A stretch of 64,000 nt of DNA from Candidatus Zixiibacteriota bacterium (GCA_024280215.1 JAJRQO010000034.1:1-64000), one strand, 5' to 3'. Counted from the stretch's first letter, positions 17,209-26,774 are shown. The notes: generated by a model not told the origin, from the sequence alone. Translations and numbers: made by a program.

Positions 17209-18164
17209 TGGTTCCTCATATGCGTATCGTTTGCTTGATGATTTTTATTGTAACTCTTGGCTGTTCATCAGTTGATGAAAAAGTTATTCCTCAAGAAACA
17301 ACTCGGCAGTTACAGATGAATCTTGTTTTTGAAAAAGAATTAAAAGGGGAGTTTTTTGGAGTACCGCTTAATAAACCAATCGGAGTTGCTCTTGACTATT
17401 CTGGAAATATTTTTATCGTAGATGCGGGTAATAATAGAGTCTTGAAATTTGATAGCAAACTCAATCCACTAAAACAAATAGGTGGTTTTGGAGCAAGTGA
17501 GGGAAATTTTAATTTCCCTACGTATATTAGTTTTGATAATGGTTTAAATCTGATGGTCTCCGACGAAAAGAACCGTCGTATCGCACGCTTTAACTCGCAA
17601 CTACAATATGTTGACGAAATCTTATTTTCCGATGAGGAAGAGCCTCTCAAATTTGGATTTCCTTCAGGAATTAGTTTCACTAACTTCGGAGAGGTATGGA
17701 TTGCTGACCGAGATAATAACCAGATTGCAATTTTTAATAACATTGGGAAATACTCACATTCTCTCGGAGAGTTCGGCTATTCAGGCGGCCAATTGTCGTC
17801 ACCTGAAAAAATTATTAGAGATTTCAATGGTGATTTTTTAGTGTGTGATGCTGGTAACAAGCGAGTTGTTCGTTATGATGAGTATGCAAGTTTTCAAACA
17901 GAATTCAAACATGACTACTTTGAATATCCTACTGCAATCACAATCAAAGATGAAAAATATTTTATCTTAGATTCTTATTTAGGGTCAATTTTTTGTTTAG
18001 ATAAAAATGGTTATTTGATTGGGGAAATTGATTCAAAGTTACTTGGGGATAAAGCTAATATGTTTAACCCATCTGATTTAATTTTTATTTCTGAAGACCA
18101 ATTACTTATTACTGATACTGGAAATGACAGGGTTGTGGTCGGTAAACTTATTATAGATGAATAG
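17208..18164 (+). CDS. NHL-repeat beta-propeller lipoprotein
   Basis: 318 residues. ATG 17208 overlaps the previous stop; ATG 17220 (MRIVCLMIFIVTLGC) is an alternative that fits the lipoprotein signal better, with lipobox VTLGC. The mature part is a chain of NHL-type blades: NKPIGVALDYSGNIFIVDAG, DNGLNLMVSDEKNRRIARF, NFGEVWIADRDNNQIAIF, DFNGDFLVCDAGNKRVVRY and LLITDTGNDRVVV. Six or so blades would close a propeller used for protein or ligand binding. It would be lipid-anchored in the envelope. In this operon it is a candidate accessory factor of the secretion machinery, by position only. Confidence 0.82.
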   Translation: MVPHMRIVCLMIFIVTLGCSSVDEKVIPQETTRQLQMNLVFEKELKGEFFGVPLNKPIGVALDYSGNIFIVDAGNNRVLKFDSKLNPLKQIGGFGASEGNFNFPTYISFDNGLNLMVSDEKNRRIARFNSQLQYVDEILFSDEEEPLKFGFPSGISFTNFGEVWIADRDNNQIAIFNNIGKYSHSLGEFGYSGGQLSSPEKIIRDFNGDFLVCDAGNKRVVRYDEYASFQTEFKHDYFEYPTAITIKDEKYFILDSYLGSIFCLDKNGYLIGEIDSKLLGDKANMFNPSDLIFISEDQLLITDTGNDRVVVGKLIIDE

Positions 18165-18175
18165 TAGGTGTTGGT

Positions 18176-21100
18176 GTGCGTTACCTCTTACTTTCTCTTG
18201 CTTGTTTCATCTGCTTTTCAACCTATACGGATGCTTCTCCAATAAAAGTTATGTATGTTGGTGATGAAATTCCCAAACATATTAAACTGAACTCACACAC
18301 GATTATTACCAATTCAGATACTCTACGACTTAATCATACCATTTTACGCCGTGACATTGATTACAAATTTAATAGTAAGTTTATGCGGTTTGAATTGTTG
18401 CTTTCAACAAATTCATCCGATAGTCTGACCGTACGCTACCAATTACTACCCTCATGGCTTAAACAAAAATATGGTACTGCCCTACCTATACTCACTCCAC
18501 AATCTAAAAAAGCAAAAATCTATATCCCTCAGAATTTGAATTCTACTAATCAGACATCATCCGATATAACAATGAATGGCTCCAAATCATTTCGCTTCTC
18601 AACATCAAAATCAGGCAATGCGGGTTTTAATCAAACTTTAGATTTGAATTTGTCAGGACAACTTGCTAAAAATTTGACTTTACAAGGAACAATCTCCGAT
18701 AGAGGTTACAATCCTACTTACGGAACTTCTAATAGTCGTTTAAATGAATTAGACAAAATTAATTTACGGATAGAATCACCAAATTTTAAAACTGAAATAG
18801 GTGATATTACAATTTTGTCAAATGAGAGCAACGCTCAAAGAGAAAAAAAGATTTCAGGGCTTCATGTTGCTCTACAAAATAAAAACATACAACTCGGTAT
18901 GATTGCTGCTCGACCGAAAGGGCAGTATCGTTCAGTCTCACTAATAGGAATTATTAACAAGCAAGGTCCTTACCAGATAAAATCAGATGGAGCCAGACAA
19001 GCGATAATTCCAGGCTCAGAAACTGTGTGGCTTGATGGTATTAAGCTCAAGCGTGGAACCAATGATGACTACACTTTGGATTACCCAAATGGACAAATAA
19101 CCTTTAACGTGAACCACCTCATTGACAGTCGGAGTCGTATTGTCGTAGATTTTGAACCACTATCGTCTGAGTATAAACAAAAATATTTGCATGCTACAAC
19201 AAATTTATATTCAACTGATACAACATATACCTTCAAGTTCAATTGGATTCGTGAGGGGGATAATCAAGACGAAAATCTCTCACAATCATTTTCTGAGTCT
19301 GATGAACTACTACTCGCCAGCCAATCAGGTGATGAATTGGTTTTTAAGTCTGGTCTACTTTCTGACACCCTTGGTGCTTACGAACTTATTTTAGACTCTC
19401 TACCTGATACTATTTACACCTTTGTTGGTGAAGAACTTGGGCATTATGATGTCCGTTTCTCGTTTGTCGAAGCAGGCAAAGGGGACTATCTTTATATTGG
19501 TGGTAATCAGTATACATATGTAGGTTCAAACAACGGAGATTATTTACCACTGATTTTATTACGTACCCCCAAACAGACTGATTATCTGACCAGCTCATTT
19601 CAAATTAAAAATGGGTTGTTCGGTACATTACAAACCGAATGGATGCAAAGTAGAAAAATTAACAACCTGTTTGCAAATGATGTTAAGGCTGAGAATGAAA
19701 ATTATTATAACCTTAACTATAAGAAACAATTCATTGACTCAAAAAACAGAGTGCTGGCATCGTACCGTAAACGTGAAAATGGTTTTCAGGAAAGAAGCAG
19801 AGTCAATCAGGCAGATTATCAATACGATTTTTATCTACCTGCCCAAATTATTCTTACCAGCGATGAGGAAATTTTATCTCTGGCTTCTCAGATTTCTCTC
19901 ACGCAATCATTTCAAATTACGCCAGAATACAGCGTCTTAGACTATAATAATCAGTTTAATGCAAAAAAATATTCTCTGAAAACAAATTTTAGACCATTCA
20001 AGAAATTTAGTATAAAAGCTGATGTACAAAAAATTAAAACTAAATTGACCGATACACTTAGTGCAATTGGTAGCTCTAATAATTTGTTTTTACAAAGTAC
20101 ATATAGAATTTCAAGTAGTACCAACATGACAAGTTCTTTTAATCGAATAGAGCGAACAAACAATTATACTTCAATTTTGACTGGCTTTACCTATGACGAA
20201 TACATTTTGAAACTTTCAAGTAAATATTCTGCACTATCGTTTCAATACTATACTGAAGATTCTCTTTCCCTAAGTTGGCAGTTAAAAAAGAAAAGAAGAC
20301 GGTTACAGTTTGTGACAACAAATAAGTTCAAACTCTTAGATTATAAGTTGCAAATTCATTATCAACAAATTGAGACTACCTCAACAGATGACGCCTCTCT
20401 TATGACAAGGGCAAATTTCACCTATGATAATAGAAAGAAAAATCTACAAATTCAATCTTCATATATTCTATCAAATGAAACTCGTTTTAGTAAAGGGATT
20501 CGTTATCTTCAAGTAAACGATGGTGAGGGGGACTATATTTTCAGGGATAGTCAGTATGTCCCTGAAGCAGGCGGGGATTTTATCGTCGTAGAAGAACTTC
20601 TCTCAGAATCAGCCGATGTTAAGCGAGGCGAAAAGTCATTTTCTGTTTTGAGAAGATGGAAAAAGGCTTCTCTTACATATCATAGTAATATCAAGGAGGA
20701 ACTTTTTGCCGACGAGTCAAGAAGCACGGCATGGATTATCCCATTTTACTCAAATGATAAAAAACTCTACCTTTTTTATAACCGTTCTGAAAAAGCAAGT
20801 CTGAAAGCTTTCCCGATTAAGGGTGGGCATTTCTTTACTGTTAATATATTACAACAAAAAGAACAACGCTATATCAATCAGCTTAATCGTTTGAAAGAAT
20901 CATTGACGCTTGACTTCATGTTTAATCAATCTGTTCAAAAATTTTATTTCGAACAAAAATATGAATATTTCAGTAACCAAAGAGACCAGTATTATTTTCG
21001 CGATGGTGATGTTAATGGCTTTGCTCTCTCAGGTAAGATTAAAAAACTTGCAGGAAATAATGACTACGCGATTCAATTTAAGTACCGTTCTTCAGAGGAC

Positions 21101-21391
21101 GCCAATTTAGAAGATTCAAAATTATATATTCTGCTACTTGAAAATAGGTTTCAGTTTAAAAAACAGACTGAACTAAAAATAAGTTCTGAATTCTATAAAT
21201 CGAATAAGCAGGGTTCAGATAGTTATCTGCTAACAGATAATCGACCAGGAAGCCAAGGTGCAATATGGTCGGTAATTTTTAGAGCAAAAATAAAAAAAGA
21301 ATTTCGCCTGAACATGACAATTCAAGGGCGTCATTCAGACAGCAATCAAGCACGTATATTTGCGAGGACTGAATTTGTTGCACAATTTTAA
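18176..21391 (+). CDS. SprA-related outer-membrane protein ('mini-SprA')
   Basis: 1071 residues, GTG start, signal peptide (MRYLLLSLACFICFSTYTDA). Its N-terminal half is alignable by eye with the SprA encoded at 44.7 kb in this same window. The segment GSETVWLDGIKLKRG..DDYTLDYPNGQITF..SRIVVDFEP corresponds to GSERITANGDLLVKGQDYDINYDFGQVTL..SEIKIDFEY in SprA, and the preceding LQGTISDRGYNP..IESPNFKTEIGD region matches SprA's TIGSKITVKVSQDSQTDI..SIEAGNTTL region. The C-terminal half is rich in alternating aromatic/polar strands typical of a large barrel and ends in Phe (TEFVAQF). SprA forms the T9SS pore; this half-length relative lacks most of its length, so the role is open. It overlaps the next gene, an Omp85-family barrel, which suggests they work as a pair. 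Confidence 0.7.
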   Translation: MRYLLLSLACFICFSTYTDASPIKVMYVGDEIPKHIKLNSHTIITNSDTLRLNHTILRRDIDYKFNSKFMRFELLLSTNSSDSLTVRYQLLPSWLKQKYGTALPILTPQSKKAKIYIPQNLNSTNQTSSDITMNGSKSFRFSTSKSGNAGFNQTLDLNLSGQLAKNLTLQGTISDRGYNPTYGTSNSRLNELDKINLRIESPNFKTEIGDITILSNESNAQREKKISGLHVALQNKNIQLGMIAARPKGQYRSVSLIGIINKQGPYQIKSDGARQAIIPGSETVWLDGIKLKRGTNDDYTLDYPNGQITFNVNHLIDSRSRIVVDFEPLSSEYKQKYLHATTNLYSTDTTYTFKFNWIREGDNQDENLSQSFSESDELLLASQSGDELVFKSGLLSDTLGAYELILDSLPDTIYTFVGEELGHYDVRFSFVEAGKGDYLYIGGNQYTYVGSNNGDYLPLILLRTPKQTDYLTSSFQIKNGLFGTLQTEWMQSRKINNLFANDVKAENENYYNLNYKKQFIDSKNRVLASYRKRENGFQERSRVNQADYQYDFYLPAQIILTSDEEILSLASQISLTQSFQITPEYSVLDYNNQFNAKKYSLKTNFRPFKKFSIKADVQKIKTKLTDTLSAIGSSNNLFLQSTYRISSSTNMTSSFNRIERTNNYTSILTGFTYDEYILKLSSKYSALSFQYYTEDSLSLSWQLKKKRRRLQFVTTNKFKLLDYKLQIHYQQIETTSTDDASLMTRANFTYDNRKKNLQIQSSYILSNETRFSKGIRYLQVNDGEGDYIFRDSQYVPEAGGDFIVVEELLSESADVKRGEKSFSVLRRWKKASLTYHSNIKEELFADESRSTAWIIPFYSNDKKLYLFYNRSEKASLKAFPIKGGHFFTVNILQQKEQRYINQLNRLKESLTLDFMFNQSVQKFYFEQKYEYFSNQRDQYYFRDGDVNGFALSGKIKKLAGNNDYAIQFKYRSSEDANLEDSKLYILLLENRFQFKKQTELKISSEFYKSNKQGSDSYLLTDNRPGSQGAIWSVIFRAKIKKEFRLNMTIQGRHSDSNQARIFARTEFVAQF

Positions 21392-23003
21392 TAAGCATAG
21401 GCTGATTGTTCAGTTTGTATTAGTCATACTGTACACTACTCTTTGTAGTGCTGAAGTGTTACAGTTTTCCGAGAGTGACAGTGTGTCGTTACAAAATGAG
21501 ATTGCCAGACAGACAGCTCTACATAATATTGATTCGCTCTCGTCATACTTAGTCAATCTTGGTTATCTCAATTCTCAGGTATATAAATCAAATGATACTC
21601 TTCATGTTACATTGGGGGATCAATTCTCTTTAGGCGTAATTATATTGTCTTCTGTTGTACCAACAACAGTTCACATTGACAAATTATTGACAAATGAAAC
21701 TGTTACAGCTGAAATAGATAAAATTATTCAGATAGAAAAAGACAAAGGCTATCAGTTTGCAACGATAACTATAGATTCAACATCAATAACATCATCTGAT
21801 GTAAATCTTTATTGCACACTACAAAAAGGTCCAATGCTCTATGTAGATTCTCTGAAATTTGAGGGACTAAAAAAATCTAATCATTCTATGCTCCACAAAT
21901 ATTTTAGCATTACCGATTCAATAATTTCTCCTAACTTGCTGTCTGTTCTTGAAAACGACGCAAAAAGAATTCCATACCTTTCGTTTCTTCCTCCAATCAA
22001 ACAAGAGCTCAAACAAGGCTATCAATCGGCTGATATAATTATTCCATTTAGTGAAAACAGAAATATCCTCTTTGAAGGAGGTGGGGGATATCTCTCCGAG
22101 ACAGAGCTTTTCCTATGGAACGTATCATTTCAATTTCAGAATCTTTTTGGGAAAGGAAAAGAAGTTTCCTTTCTTTCGCAAAAAAAAGATGAAAACAATC
22201 AGCAGCTTATTTTTAATTATAGGCAACCGTTTTTTTTACTCGGTGTCGGCTCAGCACAACTTGGAGTGCAAACTCGAGATTATCGTAATCAGTTCTATGA
22301 ATTTGTAACGAATGCCTCAATGAAAACTTACTATAAGAAAAAACTGTATACACAGCTATCGGGAAGATATAAATCTGTTGAGCAAGACATGAACCCGTCA
22401 TATCGTTCTGTTGAACTTGCTTTTGCGATAAGCAATAAAACCAACTATTCAAATTCTGAAGTTGTAAATACTTTTAATTATGCTTCAAAATTTAGTTATG
22501 GAAACCGTAAGTATTCTGACGATTCGTTATTTACAAGTCTCTCACAAAAATCATTTAATGAGTCCAGAATCGAGATTAACACGCAACTGGTAACAGTTTT
22601 AAAAAACAACTATGTCATGTTTACAAATTTAAAATTTCAAAGTTTTCAAACTGATGAAGAACTACCGCCGCTCGCAGAACTCTATTTAGTCGGTGGAAGT
22701 AACTCTATCAGAAGCTATAAAGATGAAATCTTTCCATCAATTCGAAATCTTACTGCAACTTTTGAACCACAATATAATTTTGGTTCTGGCGATTTCTTTT
22801 TATTTTACGATGCAGGTTATATCTATAATCGTACAGCATCTGAATCAAACGAAATTGTCGAATCAACAATCTTCCGTTCTGGCTATGGTGTAGGCATCTC
22901 TATTTTAAATGACGATAATTCTTTAAAAATATCATTTGGATGGAACAAAGAGCTTTCATTTGATACTCCTCGTATATCTCTGCAATTAAAAACTGGATTA
23001 TAA
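21375..23003 (+). CDS. Omp85-superfamily (BamA/TamA-like) outer-membrane protein
   Basis: About 542 residues. The track starts at TTG 21360, but GAGGA at 21364-21368 places TTG 21375 (or 21378) at proper spacing and leads straight into a signal peptide (LIVQFVLVILYTTLCSA). The N-terminal part holds POTRA-like modules (YVDSLKFEGLKKSNHSMLHKYF). The C-terminal barrel includes YLVGGSNSIRSYKDEIFPS, the VRGY/RGF-type motif of loop L6 in Omp85 proteins, and ends SFDTPRISLQLKTGL. Omp85 proteins insert barrels or move proteins and lipids across the outer membrane. It overlaps the mini-SprA gene by 17 bases, so it is translationally coupled to it. It is shorter than BamA (about 800), nearer TamA or patatin-type lengths. 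Confidence 0.8.
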   Translation: MLHNFNKHRLIVQFVLVILYTTLCSAEVLQFSESDSVSLQNEIARQTALHNIDSLSSYLVNLGYLNSQVYKSNDTLHVTLGDQFSLGVIILSSVVPTTVHIDKLLTNETVTAEIDKIIQIEKDKGYQFATITIDSTSITSSDVNLYCTLQKGPMLYVDSLKFEGLKKSNHSMLHKYFSITDSIISPNLLSVLENDAKRIPYLSFLPPIKQELKQGYQSADIIIPFSENRNILFEGGGGYLSETELFLWNVSFQFQNLFGKGKEVSFLSQKKDENNQQLIFNYRQPFFLLGVGSAQLGVQTRDYRNQFYEFVTNASMKTYYKKKLYTQLSGRYKSVEQDMNPSYRSVELAFAISNKTNYSNSEVVNTFNYASKFSYGNRKYSDDSLFTSLSQKSFNESRIEINTQLVTVLKNNYVMFTNLKFQSFQTDEELPPLAELYLVGGSNSIRSYKDEIFPSIRNLTATFEPQYNFGSGDFFLFYDAGYIYNRTASESNEIVESTIFRSGYGVGISILNDDNSLKISFGWNKELSFDTPRISLQLKTGL

Positions 23004-23041
23004 AAGTTGACTCATGCGGTCCGTTTCTTTATGCTCACTGT

Positions 23042-23887
23042 ATGAACAAATCTCTCCCATACCTACAAATCATCAGACCAGTAAATTGTCTTTTAGCATC
23101 AATTGCAGTTTGGGTTGGAGCAATGATGACATGGGGCGAGCCAGAGATACTCAATCCGTTGATTGCCTCGCTCGCGACATTTTTGGTCTGTGCTTCTGGC
23201 AATATCGTCAATGATATAGTGGATGTACATATCGACCGAATCAATCGCCCCGAGAGAGTACTCGTACAACAAAAATTATCAATTACAATTGCAAAAGTAT
23301 ATGCAACACTACTAAACATAATCGCACTCAGCTTAGCACTCTTTATCAATCTTGATGTATTCATCGCCGCATTATCGGCAATTAGCTTACTTTATCTGTA
23401 TAATTATAAAGCCAAACAAGCACCCCTTATTGGAAATATCATCATCGCTCTGCTTGCTGGAATGGTTTTTATCACTGGTGGACTTTCTATAAATCGGGTT
23501 TTGACTATGACCCTTCCTGGTCCATTGATTGGAGCGATTTTTGCCTTTCTGTTTCATCTTGTAAGAGAAATTATCAAAGATATCGAAGATATAGATGGCG
23601 ACTTGCAGGCGGGACTCAAAACTATTCCGATTCTTTTTGGGAAACGAGTTTCGGTAGTTGTAGCTATGATTCTATTTTTGATTTTGACACTTTTTACTTA
23701 TTATCCGATTTTCAGTGGTTGGTACTCTGATTGGTATAAAATTCTGACAGTATATGTCGTCGATTTACCATTGCTGGCGTTTTTGATATTTCTTTGGGGT
23801 AATCCAAATAGGAAAATGTTGGCGGCGACATCATTACTATTAAAAATTGGTATGGGAATCGGTATAGTAGCACTTATTTTTTCATAA
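23042..23887 (+). CDS. UbiA-family prenyltransferase (possibly DGGGP-synthase type)
   Basis: 281 residues, about eight or nine membrane segments. Both Asp-rich motifs of the UbiA family are present: NDIVDVHIDRINRP near residue 57 and DIEDIDGDLQAGLKTIP near residue 180. They bind Mg-pyrophosphate and the isoprenoid. The motif spelling and length resemble geranylgeranylglycerol-phosphate geranylgeranyltransferases and (bacterio)chlorophyll/menaquinone-type enzymes. No menaquinone, haem O or chlorophyll genes are nearby, so the substrate cannot be settled. FCB bacteria are known to carry archaeal-type ether-lipid genes, which makes the DGGGP-synthase option worth testing. It follows the Omp85 gene by about 40 bases and is probably the last gene of the operon. 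Confidence 0.8.
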   Translation: MNKSLPYLQIIRPVNCLLASIAVWVGAMMTWGEPEILNPLIASLATFLVCASGNIVNDIVDVHIDRINRPERVLVQQKLSITIAKVYATLLNIIALSLALFINLDVFIAALSAISLLYLYNYKAKQAPLIGNIIIALLAGMVFITGGLSINRVLTMTLPGPLIGAIFAFLFHLVREIIKDIEDIDGDLQAGLKTIPILFGKRVSVVVAMILFLILTLFTYYPIFSGWYSDWYKILTVYVVDLPLLAFLIFLWGNPNRKMLAATSLLLKIGMGIGIVALIFS

Positions 23888-23956
23888 TAAAATGAAACGA
23901 TTTTTTGAGTTATCAGTATAAAAATAGTTAAAAAATGTTAATTAGTAAACTTAGAG

Positions 23957-23985
23957 TTGAATAAGATTAAAAAATGTATTACATA
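23957..23985 (+). promoter_or_regulatory. Promoter of the Bat operon, leaderless geometry
   Basis: TTGAAT, 17 bases, TACATA, then five bases to the ATG at 23991. Transcription would begin at or next to the start codon. Confidence 0.5.
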
Positions 23986-23990
23986 CTGTA

Positions 23991-24875
23991 ATGATTATGA
24001 TAAAAGAAAAATTGACAAAAAACTTTGCTAAAATGATAGCAACCCTTGCTTTAATCTTTTTGTTTGCCCAAGGTATTTCTGCTGAAATCTCAGTATCACA
24101 ATCGCTCACAGAGTCAGAAATTGCCTTTGAAGATACTGTGCAGTTTGAAATTATTGTCGAATGGCAAGGCAGTCAGATGTCATACCTTTTTAATAAACCG
24201 CTAACGCCATTTATTGACAGACTTAAAATTGGTAAATTCAGTTCATCAGTTAGTTCTCAAATGAGAGATGGTGTCGAGTATACTTTAAAAAGATATAACT
24301 ACTCACTTATTCCAACCTCGGCAGGGCTTGGGCTGATTGATTCAATTTATATAAATTACCTCAAACGGACTGATTCGCTTCCCGGAGTAGTTGTTACAGA
24401 ACCGATGAAAGTGCTTATTGCTAATCCTGTCGCAAAAATTAAAGAAGATGAGGAGATACATGAGTGGCTGTTGTTCGGAGTAGCTCTGATAGTTATCTTC
24501 GGAATTATCTTCTTATTTAGATGGAAAACGAATTCACAGTCTGTTGAAATTCAGCTTTCTCCTCAAGAACAATTTTTGTCAGAACTTGAACAGGTTAAAA
24601 GAGAAGCATCGTCGGATATGAAAACTTTCCAAACTCAGTTTTATGCGACATTGTCAAAGTTTCTTGTTACCGCTTATAACGTTAATGTTTCTTTAGTCAA
24701 TATAGATAACCTCATTGATGAACTCTCAAAAGCTGGGATGTCGATTGCCGAAGCTGAGCAAATTATGAAATGGCTCAAACAGGCAGAGGTTGATAAATAT
24801 GCTCCTATAGATCATGCACCTGGGGCAGTAGTAAGGTTAGAATCTGAAATCAGAACATTTTTTGAAAAGCAATAA
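23991..24875 (+). CDS. BatD-like membrane protein, short form
   Basis: 294 residues. The signal peptide (about residues 15-31, ATLALIFLFAQGISA) is followed by a beta-rich domain opening ISVSQSLTESEIAFEDTVQFEI, the N-terminal pattern of BatD proteins, then one membrane helix (LLFGVALIVIFGIIFLFRW) and a cytoplasmic helical tail (EQFLSELEQVKREA...). The architecture is one BatD periplasmic domain plus a tail rather than the several domains of full BatD at 30728. It opens the Bat operon directly before moxR. It probably takes part in the MoxR/VWA envelope complex. Start: ATG 23991 or ATG 23997; the promoter geometry favours 23991. Confidence 0.72.
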   Translation: MIMIKEKLTKNFAKMIATLALIFLFAQGISAEISVSQSLTESEIAFEDTVQFEIIVEWQGSQMSYLFNKPLTPFIDRLKIGKFSSSVSSQMRDGVEYTLKRYNYSLIPTSAGLGLIDSIYINYLKRTDSLPGVVVTEPMKVLIANPVAKIKEDEEIHEWLLFGVALIVIFGIIFLFRWKTNSQSVEIQLSPQEQFLSELEQVKREASSDMKTFQTQFYATLSKFLVTAYNVNVSLVNIDNLIDELSKAGMSIAEAEQIMKWLKQAEVDKYAPIDHAPGAVVRLESEIRTFFEKQ

Positions 24876-24899
24876 TAGTTTAAAATATATGGAGTACAC

Positions 24900-25889
24900 A
24901 TGAACACTGATATTCAAGAAATTCAAGCAAAGGTAGATAAAGAAGCTCTGTTTGTTGAAAAACTGATGACCCAGATCAGCTCTGTCATCGTTGGACAGAA
25001 TTATCTTATTGAGCGTCTTCTAATTGGCATCTTAGCTAACGGTCATATTCTAATTGAGGGTGTCCCTGGGCTTGCCAAAACACTTTCAGTGAATACATTG
25101 GCTAATGCGATTGAAGCAAAGTTCCAACGGTTACAATTCACCCCAGATTTACTACCTGCCGATTTAATCGGAACGATGATTTATAATCCGCAAACTTCCG
25201 AATTCACAATTAAAAAAGGTCCTGTCTTTGCTAATATTATTTTAGCTGATGAGATAAACCGTGCCCCAGCCAAAGTACAATCGGCACTTCTTGAAGCGAT
25301 GCAGGAACGTCAGGTAACCATCAGCGACACGACATACAGGCTTGAAGAACCGTTTTTGGTTTTAGCAACCCAGAATCCGATTGAACAAGAGGGAACCTAC
25401 CCGCTACCAGAAGCACAAGTAGATAGGTTCATGCTCAAACTGAATATTGGTTATCCATCTCCGACTGAAGAACGGATTATCATGGACAAAAATACGACTT
25501 CTGAGAAAAATACGGTTGAACAAGTCATCTCTACAAAAGAAATTCTTACCGCTCGTGAGGTTGTCCGTTCAATTTATATTGATGATAAAATTAAGGATTA
25601 CATTATCAATATCGTATTTGCCACTCGAGAACCTGAAAAGTATGGCTTGGGTGATATAAAAGATTTGATTTCATTTGGGGTTTCACCACGTGCGACTATC
25701 TATCTTAACTTAGCTGCTAAAGCCCACGCTTTCTTAAAAGGTCGTGGCTATGTCACCCCTGAAGATATCAAAGCGATTGGGCATGATGTTCTCCGTCATC
25801 GTTTGTTAATCACATACGAGGCAGAGGCAGAAGAAGTCTCGTCGGATGATCTTATCACAAAAATCTTTGACACAATTGAGGTTCCATAA
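24900..25889 (+). CDS. moxR: MoxR-family AAA+ ATPase
   Basis: 329 residues, AAA_3 family. Walker A is EGVPGLAKT, Walker B ILADEINRAPAKVQSALLEAMQE, sensor 1 ATQNPIEQEGTYPLPEAQVDRF, with a C-terminal lid domain. MoxR ATPases act as chaperones for VWA-domain proteins and are the usual first conserved gene of Bat operons. GGAG lies nine bases before the ATG. Cytoplasmic, likely acting with the DUF58 and BatA/BatB proteins encoded next. All key ATPase residues are present. Confidence 0.95.
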   Translation: MNTDIQEIQAKVDKEALFVEKLMTQISSVIVGQNYLIERLLIGILANGHILIEGVPGLAKTLSVNTLANAIEAKFQRLQFTPDLLPADLIGTMIYNPQTSEFTIKKGPVFANIILADEINRAPAKVQSALLEAMQERQVTISDTTYRLEEPFLVLATQNPIEQEGTYPLPEAQVDRFMLKLNIGYPSPTEERIIMDKNTTSEKNTVEQVISTKEILTAREVVRSIYIDDKIKDYIINIVFATREPEKYGLGDIKDLISFGVSPRATIYLNLAAKAHAFLKGRGYVTPEDIKAIGHDVLRHRLLITYEAEAEEVSSDDLITKIFDTIEVP

Positions 25890-25898
25890 ACTGCGATT

Positions 25899-26774
25899 AT
25901 GATTCCAAAAGAGATACTAAAAAAAGTTCGTCGTATTGAAATCCATACCAAAAAATTGGTTAATGATTTATTCTCAGGAGAATATCATTCCACTTTTAAA
26001 GGGCAAGGTATGGAATTTGAAGAGGTACGTCAGTATGTTGCTGGCGATGATATCCGTCTGATTGACTGGAATGTTACTGCACGTACAGGCGAGCCATTTA
26101 TCAAGAAATTTCGTGAAGAGCGTGAGCTTTCAGTAGTAATTTTGTTTGATGCGTCATCATCGGGTAAATTTGGTACTCGTGAACGGTTCAAAAGCGAAAC
26201 TGCAGCTGAACTTTCGGCGTTACTTGCTTTTTCAGCGATAAAAAATAATGATAAAGTTGGTTTGATTATTTTTACTGATAAAATAGAAAAATATATCCCA
26301 CCTCAAAAAGGGCGTGGACATGTGCTTCGATTGATTCGTGAAGTTCTCTTTTTTGAACCTGAGTCTTCAGGAACAGATATAAGTTCTGCCTTGGAATATT
26401 TTAACAAAGTTATCAAACGGAAATCGGTTGTCTTCTTAATATCCGATTTTATGTCGGAGGATTTTTATAAACCGTTACAAATTGCTAATAACAAACATGA
26501 TGTTATCGCAATGAAAATTTCTGACCCTCGGGAAACAACATTTGAAAATGTTGGACTTATTGAGCTTGAGGATTCCGAAACGGGTGAAATCTTTTTGGTC
26601 GATACCTCATCGAAAAAATTCCGCAACGAATTCGCTGCTCGAGCTGATGAAGATAATGCAAGTCTGCTCAAAGAATTTAGACTCATTAATATTGATTTTA
26701 TAAATATCAGAACCGATGAATCCTATATTATACCGCTCATCAATTTCTTTAAAATGAGAGGGAAACGTCATTGA
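25899..26774 (+). CDS. DUF58 protein (degenerate VWA-like)
   Basis: 291 residues. The DUF58 signature GQGMEFEEVRQYVAGDDIRLIDWNVTARTGEPFIKKFREER is complete, followed by a VWA-like fold (LSVVILFDASSSGKFGT, giving a DxSxS metal site, and SVVFLISDFMSED). No membrane segment is evident. DUF58 proteins pair with MoxR in nearly all Bat loci and are thought to be its substrates or adaptors. Its stop overlaps the next gene by four bases (ATGA). Confidence 0.93.
   Translation: MIPKEILKKVRRIEIHTKKLVNDLFSGEYHSTFKGQGMEFEEVRQYVAGDDIRLIDWNVTARTGEPFIKKFREERELSVVILFDASSSGKFGTRERFKSETAAELSALLAFSAIKNNDKVGLIIFTDKIEKYIPPQKGRGHVLRLIREVLFFEPESSGTDISSALEYFNKVIKRKSVVFLISDFMSEDFYKPLQIANNKHDVIAMKISDPRETTFENVGLIELEDSETGEIFLVDTSSKKFRNEFAARADEDNASLLKEFRLINIDFINIRTDESYIIPLINFFKMRGKRH

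Noticed and set aside
23014-23214. 66-aa plus-strand ORF before the UbiA gene
   Set aside because: It overlaps the UbiA reading frame, lacks a family resemblance and is an out-of-frame shadow.
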